Shown: positions 1 to 7,666, counted from the first letter of the stretch. The stretch: 43,237 bases of DNA from Rheinheimera sp. (GCA_003543135.1 DPJG01000026.1:1-43237); one strand, 5' to 3'. Notes: a model not told the origin generated them from the letters alone. Translations and numbers: made by a program.

Positions 1-23
1 CTAACCGACTGAACTACCGCTCC
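1..23 (-). tRNA. tRNA-Asp, 5' part only (cut by window edge)
   Basis: Read on the minus strand, these bases match the 5' acceptor arm and D-arm of gammaproteobacterial tRNA-Asp (GGAGCGGTAGTTCAGTCGGT followed by TAG). The anticodon lies outside the window, so the Asp identity rests on the 5' sequence and on synteny: in E. coli aspV also lies downstream of dnaQ. A strong promoter stands about 50 bases upstream. Confidence 0.85.
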
Positions 24-73
24 GCGCCAAGCAATACAGCATTTTCAATTGGGTATGCTGCGTTGCGGCGGGA

Positions 74-102
74 ATAATACGGATTCACCGAAAGGCCGTC
101 AA
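74..102 (-). promoter_or_regulatory. Sigma-70 promoter of the tRNA-Asp gene
   Basis: On the minus strand there is TTGACG (97-102), a 17-base spacer and TATTAT (74-79). A GC-rich stretch (TCCCGCCGC) follows the -10, as in the discriminators of stringently controlled stable-RNA promoters. It lies between the end of the TIGR03503 gene and the tRNA and points at the tRNA. The hexamers and spacing are seen directly; stringent control is inferred. Confidence 0.7.
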
Positions 103-130
103 CCTCTTTTTTGGTGCATTTGGCTAAAGC

Positions 131-1726
131 TTAATCATCCGGTAGCGAAAGGTCTAAAATATCATCATTCCCGCTGTTTTTTTGAGCTTTCCCAGCCTGT
201 TCTGTCGTTTTTCCCCCGGCATCCGTTGCTGCAGCCTGCGCCGCTTTTTGTGCTTTTTTGTGTTTGAGCAGGGCCACAGGATTTAATTTAGCCAATAACA
301 TGCCAAAAGATGATTTTGCATTGTCATTGACGAGCAGCAAAATTGCACCACCACCAAATACCAGGATGGCCAGATTTAACAAAATCACCGAAAAAATCGG
401 AAAAGGTTTTGTTTCTTCTGCCACGGTTTCAGTGCCTGCAGCCAAAGCCGCAGTTTTGGCCACATCCACTGCCAGCTTGCTGTCTGTGGCCGAACCAGCC
501 TCAGCACCAGCTTCCCCGCCCGCGACCACAGCGCCATCTTGTGCCGCCTGCGCTTTGACGGCGGCCACTGTGGCATCATCCACCTGCGGCACTTCGAGTT
601 TTGGCCCTGTGGCAGCAAAAGTCACTTCAGGCAGCGTCATAACAAAATCACGCCCGGTGCTGGTTTTACCAAACATGGTATGTTCAACACGGTAGGTACC
701 AAAACCTGCGTTCACAATAGGCAAAATGCGGCTGTTACCTTCCTGCTCCCCTAGCGTAAAACTCTGCACTTCTTCACTGGGAAACCGGATCCGTCCCTGC
801 AATGACACTTTATCGCCGACAGCGGGGCCTGGCAGTATGCTGTAGGTCAGCACATGTTTGTCTTGTTCTGTCGCGCCTTCTTTCACTTCAGTGGCCAGCG
901 GCGTGCGATGCACCAGAATAGGATCCTGGATCAACTCGCGGGTATAAAGCGGGGTTTTCACAATATATTTGGGGATCCACTCACCGGCCGGAAAATCCAG
1001 TTTAAATTCACCGGTAAAAATGGCGTCTCTGGGCTTTTCGTCGAAGTTCTTGCCGTCATCTTTAAAAGAGGTAAATTCAATCACTGTCTGTAAGTGGTTG
1101 TCATACTCCGGCTTTTGGGTGCTGATCAGCAGCACATCCAACTGCAGAATATCGCGAAAATCCCGTGCATTAATGGGTTTGCCACCATTGGTCAGCCGGG
1201 CTGTGACTTTGAGTGTCTCCCCGACCATTAAATCTGTGGGCAGTTTATCTACCTCCAAATCAATATCGGTTAACACCATAATGCGGCTTTCCGGCAGGAT
1301 CTGCCCTATCGCCTGCCATGGGCCTGGCGTTGGATTACTGATTTTAATCAGATCATAGGTTTTATCTTCATGCCAAATTACTTGTTGTTCTTTGGCGTTA
1401 CGCCAGTAAATTTTACTGCCGTCCGGTTTTACCAGCACCACAGGCGGTGTGCCTCTTTTGCGAAAGAACACCAAAGTGATTTCTTTGACTTCAAAATCAA
1501 TGCGGAATCTGTTGTCTAACAACGGAATTTGATTGCTGGCAGAAATATCGGGTAACTCAACCAAGCCGGAATTTTCAGGTTCGGGCTCTGTTTCGGTTGT
1601 TTGAGCGGAGGTTTGTGTGGCCTGGCTTGTGGTTGTCTGACCCGCTACATTTTCAGTGGCGCTTTGTGCAAATGCAAACTGACCACAACTGAACAGTATA
1701 AAACAGCTTAAGATTAACTTCGCCAC
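131..1726 (-). CDS. TIGR03503 family envelope protein
   Basis: Conserved protein of unknown function, found in Vibrio, Shewanella and relatives and often beside dnaQ. The N-terminus is a clear signal peptide (hydrophobic core, cleavage near AFA-QS around residue 22). A long beta-rich periplasmic region follows, then a low-complexity Ala/Gly/Glu/Thr stretch at about 385-450, one transmembrane helix (IFSVILLNLAILVFGGGAIL, near residue 460), and a Lys/Ala-rich cytoplasmic tail ending in acidic residues. This suggests a single-pass inner-membrane protein with most of its mass in the periplasm. I chose the GTG at 1726 because GGTGGGAG sits 6 bases upstream of it; a TTG six bases earlier touches that Shine-Dalgarno. 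The start overlaps the end of dnaQ by 13 bases, so the two are probably co-translated. The molecular role is unknown. Confidence 0.85.
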   Translation of the reverse strand: MAKLILSCFILFSCGQFAFAQSATENVAGQTTTSQATQTSAQTTETEPEPENSGLVELPDISASNQIPLLDNRFRIDFEVKEITLVFFRKRGTPPVVLVKPDGSKIYWRNAKEQQVIWHEDKTYDLIKISNPTPGPWQAIGQILPESRIMVLTDIDLEVDKLPTDLMVGETLKVTARLTNGGKPINARDFRDILQLDVLLISTQKPEYDNHLQTVIEFTSFKDDGKNFDEKPRDAIFTGEFKLDFPAGEWIPKYIVKTPLYTRELIQDPILVHRTPLATEVKEGATEQDKHVLTYSILPGPAVGDKVSLQGRIRFPSEEVQSFTLGEQEGNSRILPIVNAGFGTYRVEHTMFGKTSTGRDFVMTLPEVTFAATGPKLEVPQVDDATVAAVKAQAAQDGAVVAGGEAGAEAGSATDSKLAVDVAKTAALAAGTETVAEETKPFPIFSVILLNLAILVFGGGAILLLVNDNAKSSFGMLLAKLNPVALLKHKKAQKAAQAAATDAGGKTTEQAGKAQKNSGNDDILDLSLPDD

Positions 1727-2421
1727 AGGCAACTCCCACCTTTTTTCTGCACCAGATCCAGACGTTTTTCATGGGCTTCAAGCTCTGATGCAGAAGCACT
1801 GACAATACGCAAAGCTCCACGACGGATCAGGCCCTGCACCTGTTGTTGCTGCTGTTGTTCAGCATTGTCCTGATGCGACGCCAGATTTAAGCTGACCTGA
1901 CCGCCAGTCATTGCCAGATACACATCGGCCAGAATTTCGGCGTCAAGTAAGGCGCCGTGGAAAGTCCGGTGGCTGTTATTTACATCATAACGACGGCACA
2001 GCGCATCCAGGTTGTTTTTTTGCCCCGGATGTAAATCGCGCGCCATGGCCAGCGTGTCCAGCACAGTACAGATGCTGTGAACCGGCGGCAAAGGTGGATT
2101 CAGCAGATTAAATTCATGGTTAATAAAGCCGACGTCGAAGGCGGCGTTGTGAATAACCAGCTCAGCGCCCTGGATATACTGAAAAAACTGCTGCGCAATA
2201 TCGCGAAAACGTGGTTTGTCGGCAACAAACTCGTTGGTAATACCGTGAATGTTAATAACTTCCTGATCCATAAAGCGGTCAGGGTTTAAATACATATGAA
2301 AGTTATTGCCGGTCAGTCGGCGGTTAAACATCTCAACACAACCGATTTCCACAATACGGTGCCCGTCCTGCGGGTTAATGCCTGTGGTTTCGGTGTCGAG
2401 AATTATCTGTCGTTTTGCCAT
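1714..2421 (-). CDS. dnaQ: DNA polymerase III epsilon subunit (3'-5' proofreading exonuclease)
   Basis: Proofreading exonuclease of the replicative polymerase. All DEDDh residues are visible: D9 and E11 in Exo I (LDTETTG), D96 in Exo II (HNAAFDVGF), H155 and D160 in Exo III (HGALLDAE). After the catalytic domain, QVSLNL (175-180) fits the clamp-binding consensus and takes the place of E. coli QTSMAF. A poly-Gln linker (about 189-194) leads to the C-terminal segment that binds the alpha subunit. The length of 235 aa is close to E. coli's 243. It is divergent from rnhA with overlapping promoter elements, as in E. coli, and its 3' end overlaps the TIGR03503 gene. Confidence 0.97.
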   Translation of the reverse strand: MAKRQIILDTETTGINPQDGHRIVEIGCVEMFNRRLTGNNFHMYLNPDRFMDQEVINIHGITNEFVADKPRFRDIAQQFFQYIQGAELVIHNAAFDVGFINHEFNLLNPPLPPVHSICTVLDTLAMARDLHPGQKNNLDALCRRYDVNNSHRTFHGALLDAEILADVYLAMTGGQVSLNLASHQDNAEQQQQQQVQGLIRRGALRIVSASASELEAHEKRLDLVQKKGGSCLWRS

Positions 2422-2431
2422 CTTCGATTCG

Positions 2432-2461
2432 TTTTTTAGCGCTTTTGCGTTAGATTATACG
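2432..2461. promoter_or_regulatory. Overlapping divergent promoters of dnaQ and rnhA
   Basis: The 65-base gap between the divergent genes has a perfect TATAAT on the minus strand (2454-2459) as the dnaQ -10. On the plus strand TTTTTA, 16 bases and TTATAC (2455-2460) form a candidate rnhA promoter. The two -10 elements share the same bases, so the promoters should compete for polymerase. Overlapping rnhA/dnaQ promoters are established in E. coli; the assignment here is by inspection. The dnaQ -35 is weak. Confidence 0.5.
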
Positions 2462-2486
2462 CCGTTTAAGCACCTGGGAAGCGTTG

Positions 2487-2954
2487 ATGCGTAAAACTGT
2501 GGCAATCTTTACTGATGGATCTTGTCTGGGCAATCCGGGCCCTGGTGGTTATGGTGTGGTGCTGAAATATCAACAACATGTAAAAGAGCTGTCCGGTGGT
2601 TATATCCAGACCACCAATAACAGAATGGAGTTGATGGCTGCTATTGTTGGCCTGGAGAGTTTAAAAGAGCCCTGCCATGTGGTGCTGACGACCGACAGCC
2701 AATATGTACGTTTGGGTATTACCCAGTGGCTGAAAAACTGGAAACGTAATAACTGGCGCACCAGCCAAAAAGAGCCGGTGAAAAACAAAGATTTATGGCA
2801 GCGACTGGACGCCGCTGCCCTGAAGCATCAGGTGGATTGGCATTGGGTCAAAGGCCACGCCGGTCATCCGGAAAACGAACGTTGTGATGAATTGGCCCGT
2901 GTGGCGGCCAATAGTAAACATCAGGTTGAGGATAGCGGCTTTCAAGCCAGCTAA
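2487..2954 (+). CDS. rnhA: Ribonuclease HI
   Basis: Cleaves the RNA strand of RNA-DNA hybrids (R-loops, primer remnants). At 155 aa it matches the E. coli length exactly. The catalytic residues fall at the same numbers: D10 ([11 protein letters not shown]), E48 (NNRMELMAA), D70 (TTDSQY), H124 ([10 protein letters not shown]) and D134 (ERCDELA). The basic protrusion ([13 protein letters not shown]) is present. The ATG at 2487 is preferred over the in-frame TTG just before it because GGGAAG lies 5 bases upstream. A strong terminator follows. Confidence 0.97.
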   Translation: MRKTVAIFTDGSCLGNPGPGGYGVVLKYQQHVKELSGGYIQTTNNRMELMAAIVGLESLKEPCHVVLTTDSQYVRLGITQWLKNWKRNNWRTSQKEPVKNKDLWQRLDAAALKHQVDWHWVKGHAGHPENERCDELARVAANSKHQVEDSGFQAS

Positions 2955-2971
2955 CAGCAGCCTTTCAATGG

Positions 2972-3003
2972 AAAAACCAGCGCGGCCTGCGCTGGTTTTT
3001 TGT
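2972..3003 (+). terminator. Intrinsic terminator after rnhA
   Basis: Perfect 11-bp stem AAAACCAGCGC / GCGCTGGTTTT with a 5-base loop, followed by a T run. It lies 18 bases after the rnhA stop. Confidence 0.9.
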
Positions 3004-3188
3004 TTTTTTGCCTGAAGAGAGTTTTACGCTGCTTTCACTGTATTCGCTGCAGATCAGCTGTTACTGCAGCTCACGGGCTGTTGTGCCTTGCTGATGACAA
3101 CAACGCACAACATCCAATGAGTGCCCTCTTGCACAGGCGGCAAACAGAGCCCCCTCAGCTTGATGCAACAACCGCAGCAAAAGCGGAT

Positions 3189-3404
3189 TTAAGCTGCGCG
3201 GGCTTTTTCTGCTTCAGTTTTTAAACCCATCACTTTTTTCATCACCATAGCGGCCGGACAAAAACCGGTAAAAGCACTTTGCAATAAATTTGCGCCAACA
3301 AAAACGGTCAGCCAGACAAAGTTTGCATGCACTGTGTAAGTCAGGACCAGACTTAACAACACCATAAAACCGGCAAAAGCCAGAATTGCTCTTTCTACTG
3401 TCAT
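3189..3404 (-). CDS. DUF2892 (YgaP-type) small membrane protein
   Basis: 71-aa protein with two hydrophobic helices (about 6-26 and 29-48) and the family signature LLQSAFTGFCPAAMVMKKV. This matches DUF2892, the transmembrane part of YgaP-like proteins, which in other bacteria accompanies rhodanese and sulfur-handling genes. There is no rhodanese domain here. The ATG at 3404 is preferred over an in-frame GTG six bases upstream because GAGG precedes it by 5 bases. It lies downstream of a TauE/SafE permease on the same strand, but a terminator and a palindrome stand between, so it probably has its own promoter. Confidence 0.8.
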   Translation of the reverse strand: MTVERAILAFAGFMVLLSLVLTYTVHANFVWLTVFVGANLLQSAFTGFCPAAMVMKKVMGLKTEAEKARAA

Positions 3405-3416
3405 ATGCACCTCAGT

Positions 3417-3430
3417 TTAGATTTATCTAA
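3417..3430. promoter_or_regulatory. Palindromic operator candidate before the DUF2892 gene
   Basis: TTAGATTTATCTAA is an inverted repeat with 6-bp arms (TTAGAT/ATCTAA) around two bases, 12 bases upstream of the DUF2892 start. A minus-strand TATATT abuts it. AT-rich palindromes in this place are typical of ArsR-type repressors such as BigR/YgaV that control DUF2892 genes elsewhere. No such regulator gene is in the window, so the link is inference. Confidence 0.4.
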
Positions 3431-3442
3431 TATAAAGTTTCT

Positions 3443-3464
3443 AAAAAGACCCGCAAATTGCGGG
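3443..3464 (-). terminator. Terminator of the TauE/SafE gene
   Basis: CCCGCAAATTGCGGG hairpin followed on the minus strand by TCTTTTTAG. A second hairpin without a T run (GCCCGGT/ACCGGGC, 3479-3500) lies between it and the stop codon. Confidence 0.7.
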
Positions 3465-3514
3465 TTTGTTCAACCTAAGCCCGGTTATATTTCACCGGGC
3501 CTTGTTGCTACTTA

Positions 3515-4264
3515 CTACAAAAAATGCCGCCACAATAAACTGGCCCCCAGGCCAAGCAATAACAACGCAAAAATACGCCGAAGCAAGGACTGCGGCAGCT
3601 TTTGATGCAGCGCCAGCGCCAACATACTGCCCAAAGCCCCCAGCCCACCCAGCATACCAATCAACGTGAGATCAAGCTGTTGCCCCTGCAATGCCAGCTG
3701 CTGGTAATGCCCGACAAAACCGACACTGCTTTGCAACAACACCAGCGCCAGACTGGTGGCGATAGCAGCTGACATATTTAAACTGGTAACAGCCAGCAAT
3801 AACGGCACTATCAAAAAACCACCGCCAACGCCGACAAAACCAGTCAGGCAACCCAACAAAAAACCAACCAACACAATTTGCCAGCTGCGTTTAAGCGGCC
3901 ATTGCCAAATCTGTTGTTGCCACATATTCAGCGCACTCAGACTCATCAACAGCGCCAACAATAACAATTGCCACTGGGCTGCGACAAAATGACTGGCCCA
4001 GCTACCAACCCAGGCGCCCAACATACCGGGCAGCGCCAGTTTAAATAACAAAACCCATTGCAGATGCCGGCGGTATAAATAAGGCAGCAGCGCCACCAGG
4101 CTGATTAAAGCCACCACACCAAGTGCCGAGGCTATGGCAATTTTTTCAGGCAGTTTCAGCAGATAGAGCAATACCGGCACTGTCATAATGGAGCCGCCCG
4201 AGCCAAAGAGGCCAAGGCATAAACCAATAATTAACGCCGCCAGCAAAGTCAGGATCAGCTCCAT
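3515..4264 (-). CDS. Sulfite exporter TauE/SafE family membrane protein
   Basis: 249-aa polytopic membrane protein with about eight hydrophobic helices in two homologous halves. Each half has the family's glycine-rich motif: GLFGSGGSIMTVP near residue 20 and GFVGVGGGFLIVP near residue 143. TauE/SafE proteins export sulfite, sulfoacetate or other small anions; the substrate here cannot be told from sequence. The neighbouring DUF2892 gene fits a sulfur-related role. The start is the ATG at 4264, with an in-frame GTG just before it; neither has a strong Shine-Dalgarno. Confidence 0.87.
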   Translation of the reverse strand: MELILTLLAALIIGLCLGLFGSGGSIMTVPVLLYLLKLPEKIAIASALGVVALISLVALLPYLYRRHLQWVLLFKLALPGMLGAWVGSWASHFVAAQWQLLLLALLMSLSALNMWQQQIWQWPLKRSWQIVLVGFLLGCLTGFVGVGGGFLIVPLLLAVTSLNMSAAIATSLALVLLQSSVGFVGHYQQLALQGQQLDLTLIGMLGGLGALGSMLALALHQKLPQSLLRRIFALLLLGLGASLLWRHFL

Positions 4265-4422
4265 CACAACACTTATTCAATAATGGAATATGGTAATAAC
4301 TAAAGGAGATATTAATCCTTGTGCTGTGAAGGTGCAAGTCACAACCACAAAGAAGCGTCGGCCTTGTTCAGCAGCATCCTGCTGCGCCGTCCGCCCTGCT
4401 TTACAACCAAAAAACAGCCAAT

Positions 4423-4454
4423 AAAAAAGCAGAGCCATCAGACTCTGCTTTTTT
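4423..4454 (-). terminator. Terminator of the glutathione peroxidase gene
   Basis: Stem AAAAAAGCAGAG / CTCTGCTTTTTT with an 8-base loop; T runs on both strands. I see no gene in the roughly 150 bases between it and the TauE/SafE start. Confidence 0.85.
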
Positions 4455-4511
4455 ATTGTTAAAGACACTCAGCACCAGCGGCGTCATCCGGCGAGAGCGC
4501 GCCAAAGGCTG

Positions 4512-5063
4512 TTATTTTGTCAGCATCTTTTCCACTGCTGCCAGAAAATCCGGATCCAGCGGGCTGACTTTACTGCCAAAATGCTGCACCGTTTGTTCGT
4601 CTTTGCTCACCAGATATTTGTTAAAGTTCCAGGACGGTTTTTCCCCGGTTTTGGCTATTAACGCTTTAAAAATCGGGTTGGCGTCATTACCGCGCACTGC
4701 ACTGGTGGAGAACATCGGAAACTTCACACCATAGTTGATATAACAAACTTCAGCCGTTTTGTTTTCGTCATCATGCTCCTGCATAAAGTCATCAGACGGA
4801 AAACCAAGTACCACCAGTCCTTTGTCGGCGTACTTTTCCGACAGTGCCTGTAATTCTTTGAATTGTGGAGTAAAACCACATTTACTGGCGGTATTCACAA
4901 TCAGCAGGGTTTTGTCTTTAAACTGCTCACACAAATCGACCGTTTCTTTGCTGCGCAATTGCTGCATCGAATGACTCAGAATGTCACCACATTGACTGGC
5001 CTGCGCCAGCGCACTTTGCCCCAGCAATAAAACACCCACACCTAAAATCCAAGTTCGCTTCAT
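4512..5063 (-). CDS. Periplasmic glutathione peroxidase family protein (Cys type)
   Basis: Thiol peroxidase of the GPx family. The ATG at 5063 is chosen because AGGAGAG lies 4 bases upstream; it begins a signal peptide (MKRTWILGVGVLLLGQSALA), so the enzyme is exported. The peroxidatic cysteine is C62 in NTASKCGFTPQ, and the conserved Trp-Asn pair is W145/N146 (SWNFNKYL). The segment that usually reads FPCNQF is FPSDDF (88-93), so the catalytic-tetrad Gln is replaced by Asp. The length of 183 aa is normal. Reductant and substrate preference are unknown; thioredoxin-type reduction is common for bacterial Cys enzymes. Confidence 0.88.
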   Translation of the reverse strand: MKRTWILGVGVLLLGQSALAQASQCGDILSHSMQQLRSKETVDLCEQFKDKTLLIVNTASKCGFTPQFKELQALSEKYADKGLVVLGFPSDDFMQEHDDENKTAEVCYINYGVKFPMFSTSAVRGNDANPIFKALIAKTGEKPSWNFNKYLVSKDEQTVQHFGSKVSPLDPDFLAAVEKMLTK

Positions 5064-5334
5064 GATTCTCTCCTGTTCAAGTTCAGCTGATACGTGACCT
5101 GGTGCTGAACAGATCTGCCAAGCTGTCGTCAGATTGTGCACAAAAGCAGCAAGCTCACATTATCTGCTGCTGATTTCGCCGACAGAATTACCCATAACTG
5201 CGATAACAGGCAATAACTTAGCAGACAAATAAATAAAATTAATGGTGACGATAAGAATAAATTGCTTTAGTGGTGAAAAATTTAACGCTAAAACACTGGG
5301 CGCAACAAGAAAAAAAACCATGGAAGTAAGAACA

Positions 5335-5532
5335 ATGGCAGAGATGATGTCTGGGGACTATGACGCTGTCGATATCGCAGCTGAATTGAAACTAAGTAAA
5401 ACAAGCGGCAAAGAAAGCAAGAATAAACATAAGCTTGAAGCAAGACGTAAAATTGACGATTTGTTAGAGCAAAAAAGACTGCGCCGTCTGCTGGATCTGG
5501 ATGACGAAGAAGAGTTAAGCCTGGAGTACTAA
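5335..5532 (+). CDS. Small charged protein, PA3496-like family
   Basis: Likely a 65-aa soluble protein. It has an acidic start (SGDYDAVDIAAELKLS), a basic middle (KESKNKHKLEARRKIDDLLEQ) and a strongly acidic end (LDLDDEEELSLEY). The pattern ARRKIDDLLEQKRL resembles the PA3496 family annotated as putative envelope integrity proteins; I recognise this only loosely. The ATG at 5335 has GGAAG 8 bases upstream. In-frame starts at 5320, or as far back as 5242, would add residues unlike the family. It is monocistronic with a strong terminator. Function unknown. Confidence 0.6.
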   Translation: MAEMMSGDYDAVDIAAELKLSKTSGKESKNKHKLEARRKIDDLLEQKRLRRLLDLDDEEELSLEY

Positions 5533-5559
5533 TCCGCAACTCCAGTCTACACTCAGCAT

Positions 5560-5588
5560 AAGGGGCCTATACAGGCCCCTTTTTTTTA
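5560..5588 (+). terminator. Terminator after the PA3496-like gene
   Basis: AAGGGGCCT / AGGCCCCTT stem with a 4-base loop, then an eight-base T run. Confidence 0.9.
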
Positions 5589-5663
5589 TCGCAAGAACAG
5601 GCTTTTTGCTGGATTTTCAGCCTAAACCCGCCAGCTCTTCGCGTGGTTAGCGCAAAACGGCTG

Positions 5664-6464
5664 TTATGGCAAAGCGGCTTCAAAACTTAAGGTGAACCCT
5701 TCCCGCACTTTATCAGCAAGTTCTGAGGCAATGTCGGCCTGATAAGAAGCTTCCAGCAAATAACGACCGGCCACAGGTGCGCTAAACACAAATTTGCCGG
5801 AGCTGTCGGTTTTGTGGTGCTTGCGCTCAGGCTCATTACGGTACAACTCACCTTCGCGCGATAAATCAAGTTCCACCCCTGCTGCAGGTTTGCCATTCAT
5901 CAGCAAAGTGACAGTCACTTCTTCACCGGCCACTATGTCGGCCGGGTGACGGTCAAACTGAAATTCCAGCCCTTTATTCTGAAGTTTTAGCACTGCCTCT
6001 GACGGTTTGTTTACAGTGACAAAAGCCAGCGCCCTGCTGTTGCCTTGGGTTGTCACTACTTTTTCTGCGCCCTGAGGTAACTTTGCCGCACGCTCTTTTT
6101 TATTGGCCATCAGCCGCTTGCGCTCACCCTTTAATTCATAACTGGTGAAATAACGGCTGCCGTTACCAAGCTCAAGCCGGTAAGTGCCGTCAGTAGCCAG
6201 CTCCACCTCAGCCTGAGATTTACGTTTTCCCTGATAAACCGCTGCAGGCTTTACTTTACTGCCATCGGGCAACCACACATAAAATGCGTCGAGGCCAATG
6301 CCTTTGTCGGCCTGGAAAGTCATATTCGAAGCCGACACATCCACACTGACAAAACTGCCGGTTTTAGATTGCACATAATGTGAAGGCACCACAGTCAGCG
6401 TATGAGCCGGCAACTGCGATGCAAACAGCAGCGCCGCCAGTCCGGTTAATTTTGCAATTGCCAT
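5664..6464 (-). CDS. DUF4198 domain exported protein
   Basis: 266-aa exported protein. The signal peptide ends near LPA-HT (residues 20-21), and the DUF4198 fold follows: a beta-sandwich with HTLTVVPSHY at the mature start and a C-terminal carboxypeptidase-regulatory-like module (AGEEVTVTLLMNGKPAAGVELDL, residues about 180-202, then GKFVFSAPVAGRYLLEA). DUF4198 proteins occur in metal-uptake loci. The ATG lies one base after the stop of the DUF2271 gene (TAAGATG), with AGGAAC upstream, so translation is coupled. It is the last gene of a three-gene operon preceded by a Fur-like box. The specific ligand is unknown. Confidence 0.85.
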   Translation of the reverse strand: MAIAKLTGLAALLFASQLPAHTLTVVPSHYVQSKTGSFVSVDVSASNMTFQADKGIGLDAFYVWLPDGSKVKPAAVYQGKRKSQAEVELATDGTYRLELGNGSRYFTSYELKGERKRLMANKKERAAKLPQGAEKVVTTQGNSRALAFVTVNKPSEAVLKLQNKGLEFQFDRHPADIVAGEEVTVTLLMNGKPAAGVELDLSREGELYRNEPERKHHKTDSSGKFVFSAPVAGRYLLEASYQADIASELADKVREGFTLSFEAALP

Positions 6465-6465
6465 C

Positions 6466-6954
6466 TTAGTTTGTTCCTTTAGTTAAGATAATTTCGCCAA
6501 GCTCAGTACCGGCTTTGACTTTGATTTCAAGTGCGCTTTCATCCCAGCGAAACGGCTGTTTCACCAGATTGCGGCCACCATGCTCACGCGCAGCTTCCAG
6601 CACCAGCAGATAGTCACCCTGCGTTACAGCTGCGCCTGTATCATCTTTGCCATCCCAGCTCAGCTGATAACGACCGGGGCCTTTAGTAGCACCTGTTCTG
6701 GCATCCACCAACGGCTGATCGGCACGGCCTGTTTTGCGCCAGAAACGGCGTAAATCTTTGACCCAATCCGGTTTTTCCCGCCAGATTTCAATCAAGCGCA
6801 CCGGCTTTTCATTGGCATCTTCCACCCACACCGCCACATAAGGCCGGTGATAAGGGCCATGTTCCGGTTTGGGCAGTTCCAGCTGAATATGCAAAGGGGC
6901 GGCAGCGCTGGCACTGCAGCTGAGCAGCAACAATGCAAGGGGGGCAAACTTCAT
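6466..6954 (-). CDS. DUF2271 domain exported protein
   Basis: 162-aa protein with a signal peptide (MKFAPLALLLLSCSASAAAP). LLSC could be a weak lipobox, but AxA cleavage is more natural. The body matches DUF2271 (YVAVWVEDANEKPVRLIEIW near residue 40, RYQLSWDGKDDTG near 95, GDYLLVLEAAREHGG near 115), a beta-rich periplasmic domain that co-occurs with PepSY and DUF4198 genes in iron-type loci. The ATG at 6954 is preferred to the adjacent GTG; AAGGA lies 9 bases upstream. It is the middle gene of the operon, 88 bases after the PepSY gene. Function unknown. Confidence 0.85.
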   Translation of the reverse strand: MKFAPLALLLLSCSASAAAPLHIQLELPKPEHGPYHRPYVAVWVEDANEKPVRLIEIWREKPDWVKDLRRFWRKTGRADQPLVDARTGATKGPGRYQLSWDGKDDTGAAVTQGDYLLVLEAAREHGGRNLVKQPFRWDESALEIKVKAGTELGEIILTKGTN

Positions 6955-7045
6955 CACCTGAGATCCTTTTTTTGTAGTTAAAAGCTGTGTTTTTGTGCTG
7001 CGTTTTTAAGCGCTGCTGTTGTGTGAATTCGGGTTATTTTGTTGG

Positions 7046-7666
7046 CTAATGCAGCGCCGCCAGATAAGCAATCAGCACAAATAAAACGCCAAAAAGTGCG
7101 GTATTAACGCCACTGTTGCGACGCGCAGGCTGGCGCCACAACAAATAAAAACCACTGATGCCAAACAGCAGGCAAGCCACTGCCGTAGCGTCTATCAGCC
7201 ATTTCCAGCTGGCGCCGGCATAACGCCCTTTATGTAAATCGTTTAAAAGTGCCAGAGTACCGGCATATTCAGTGCTGAGTTCCACCCGGCCGCTTTCAAG
7301 CGCGACCAGCACAGCGCTGTAACCGGCTGGTCTTTTAAAATCCAGCTCCAGCAGCTGCTCGTCCGGTTCAAAGTTGAAGTTCAGCACCGCACCCTGCACC
7401 TGATGTTCTGCCCTTAGCCACTGTGCAATTTGTTCTGCTTGCCTGGCCTGCTGCAGCTCATCGTCACTCCAGTGCAGCTGCATCAGCGCTTGGGGCAGCT
7501 GTAACTTTTGCTGCGCTGAACTGGCGCCCCACTTGTTTTGCCATTCCGGATGATTCAGCGTGATGCCGGTGGCAGCAAAAAATAACAACAAAACCCCGAC
7601 CAGCATGGAGCTGTATATATGTAATAACCGAATGAATTTACTGAATTTTGCGCTTTGTGCGCCCAT
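7046..7666 (-). CDS. PepSY-associated TM helix protein
   Basis: 206-aa inner-membrane protein. TM1 (LLHIYSSMLVGVLLLFFAATG) is followed by TLNHPEW, a periplasmic domain of about 110 residues, the typical LNDLHKGRYAG motif, and two C-terminal helices. Such proteins are thought to help reduce or handle iron-siderophore or heme at the inner membrane. The reading frame is open to a TTG at 7717, but that codon is only 5 bases from the Fur-like box, where the promoter should be. I therefore chose the ATG at 7666, although its Shine-Dalgarno is weak. First gene of the PepSY-DUF2271-DUF4198 operon. Confidence 0.8.
   Translation of the reverse strand: MGAQSAKFSKFIRLLHIYSSMLVGVLLLFFAATGITLNHPEWQNKWGASSAQQKLQLPQALMQLHWSDDELQQARQAEQIAQWLRAEHQVQGAVLNFNFEPDEQLLELDFKRPAGYSAVLVALESGRVELSTEYAGTLALLNDLHKGRYAGASWKWLIDATAVACLLFGISGFYLLWRQPARRNSGVNTALFGVLFVLIAYLAALH

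Noticed and set aside
258-695. 145-aa plus-strand ORF
   Set aside because: Antisense to the TIGR03503 gene in its low-complexity Ala/Thr region; composition mirrors that repeat and no ribosome-binding site is present.
4318-4460. Plus-strand small ORF after AAAGGAGAT at 4303-4311
   Set aside because: It has only a TTG start, runs into a terminator hairpin, and its peptide looks like random translation.
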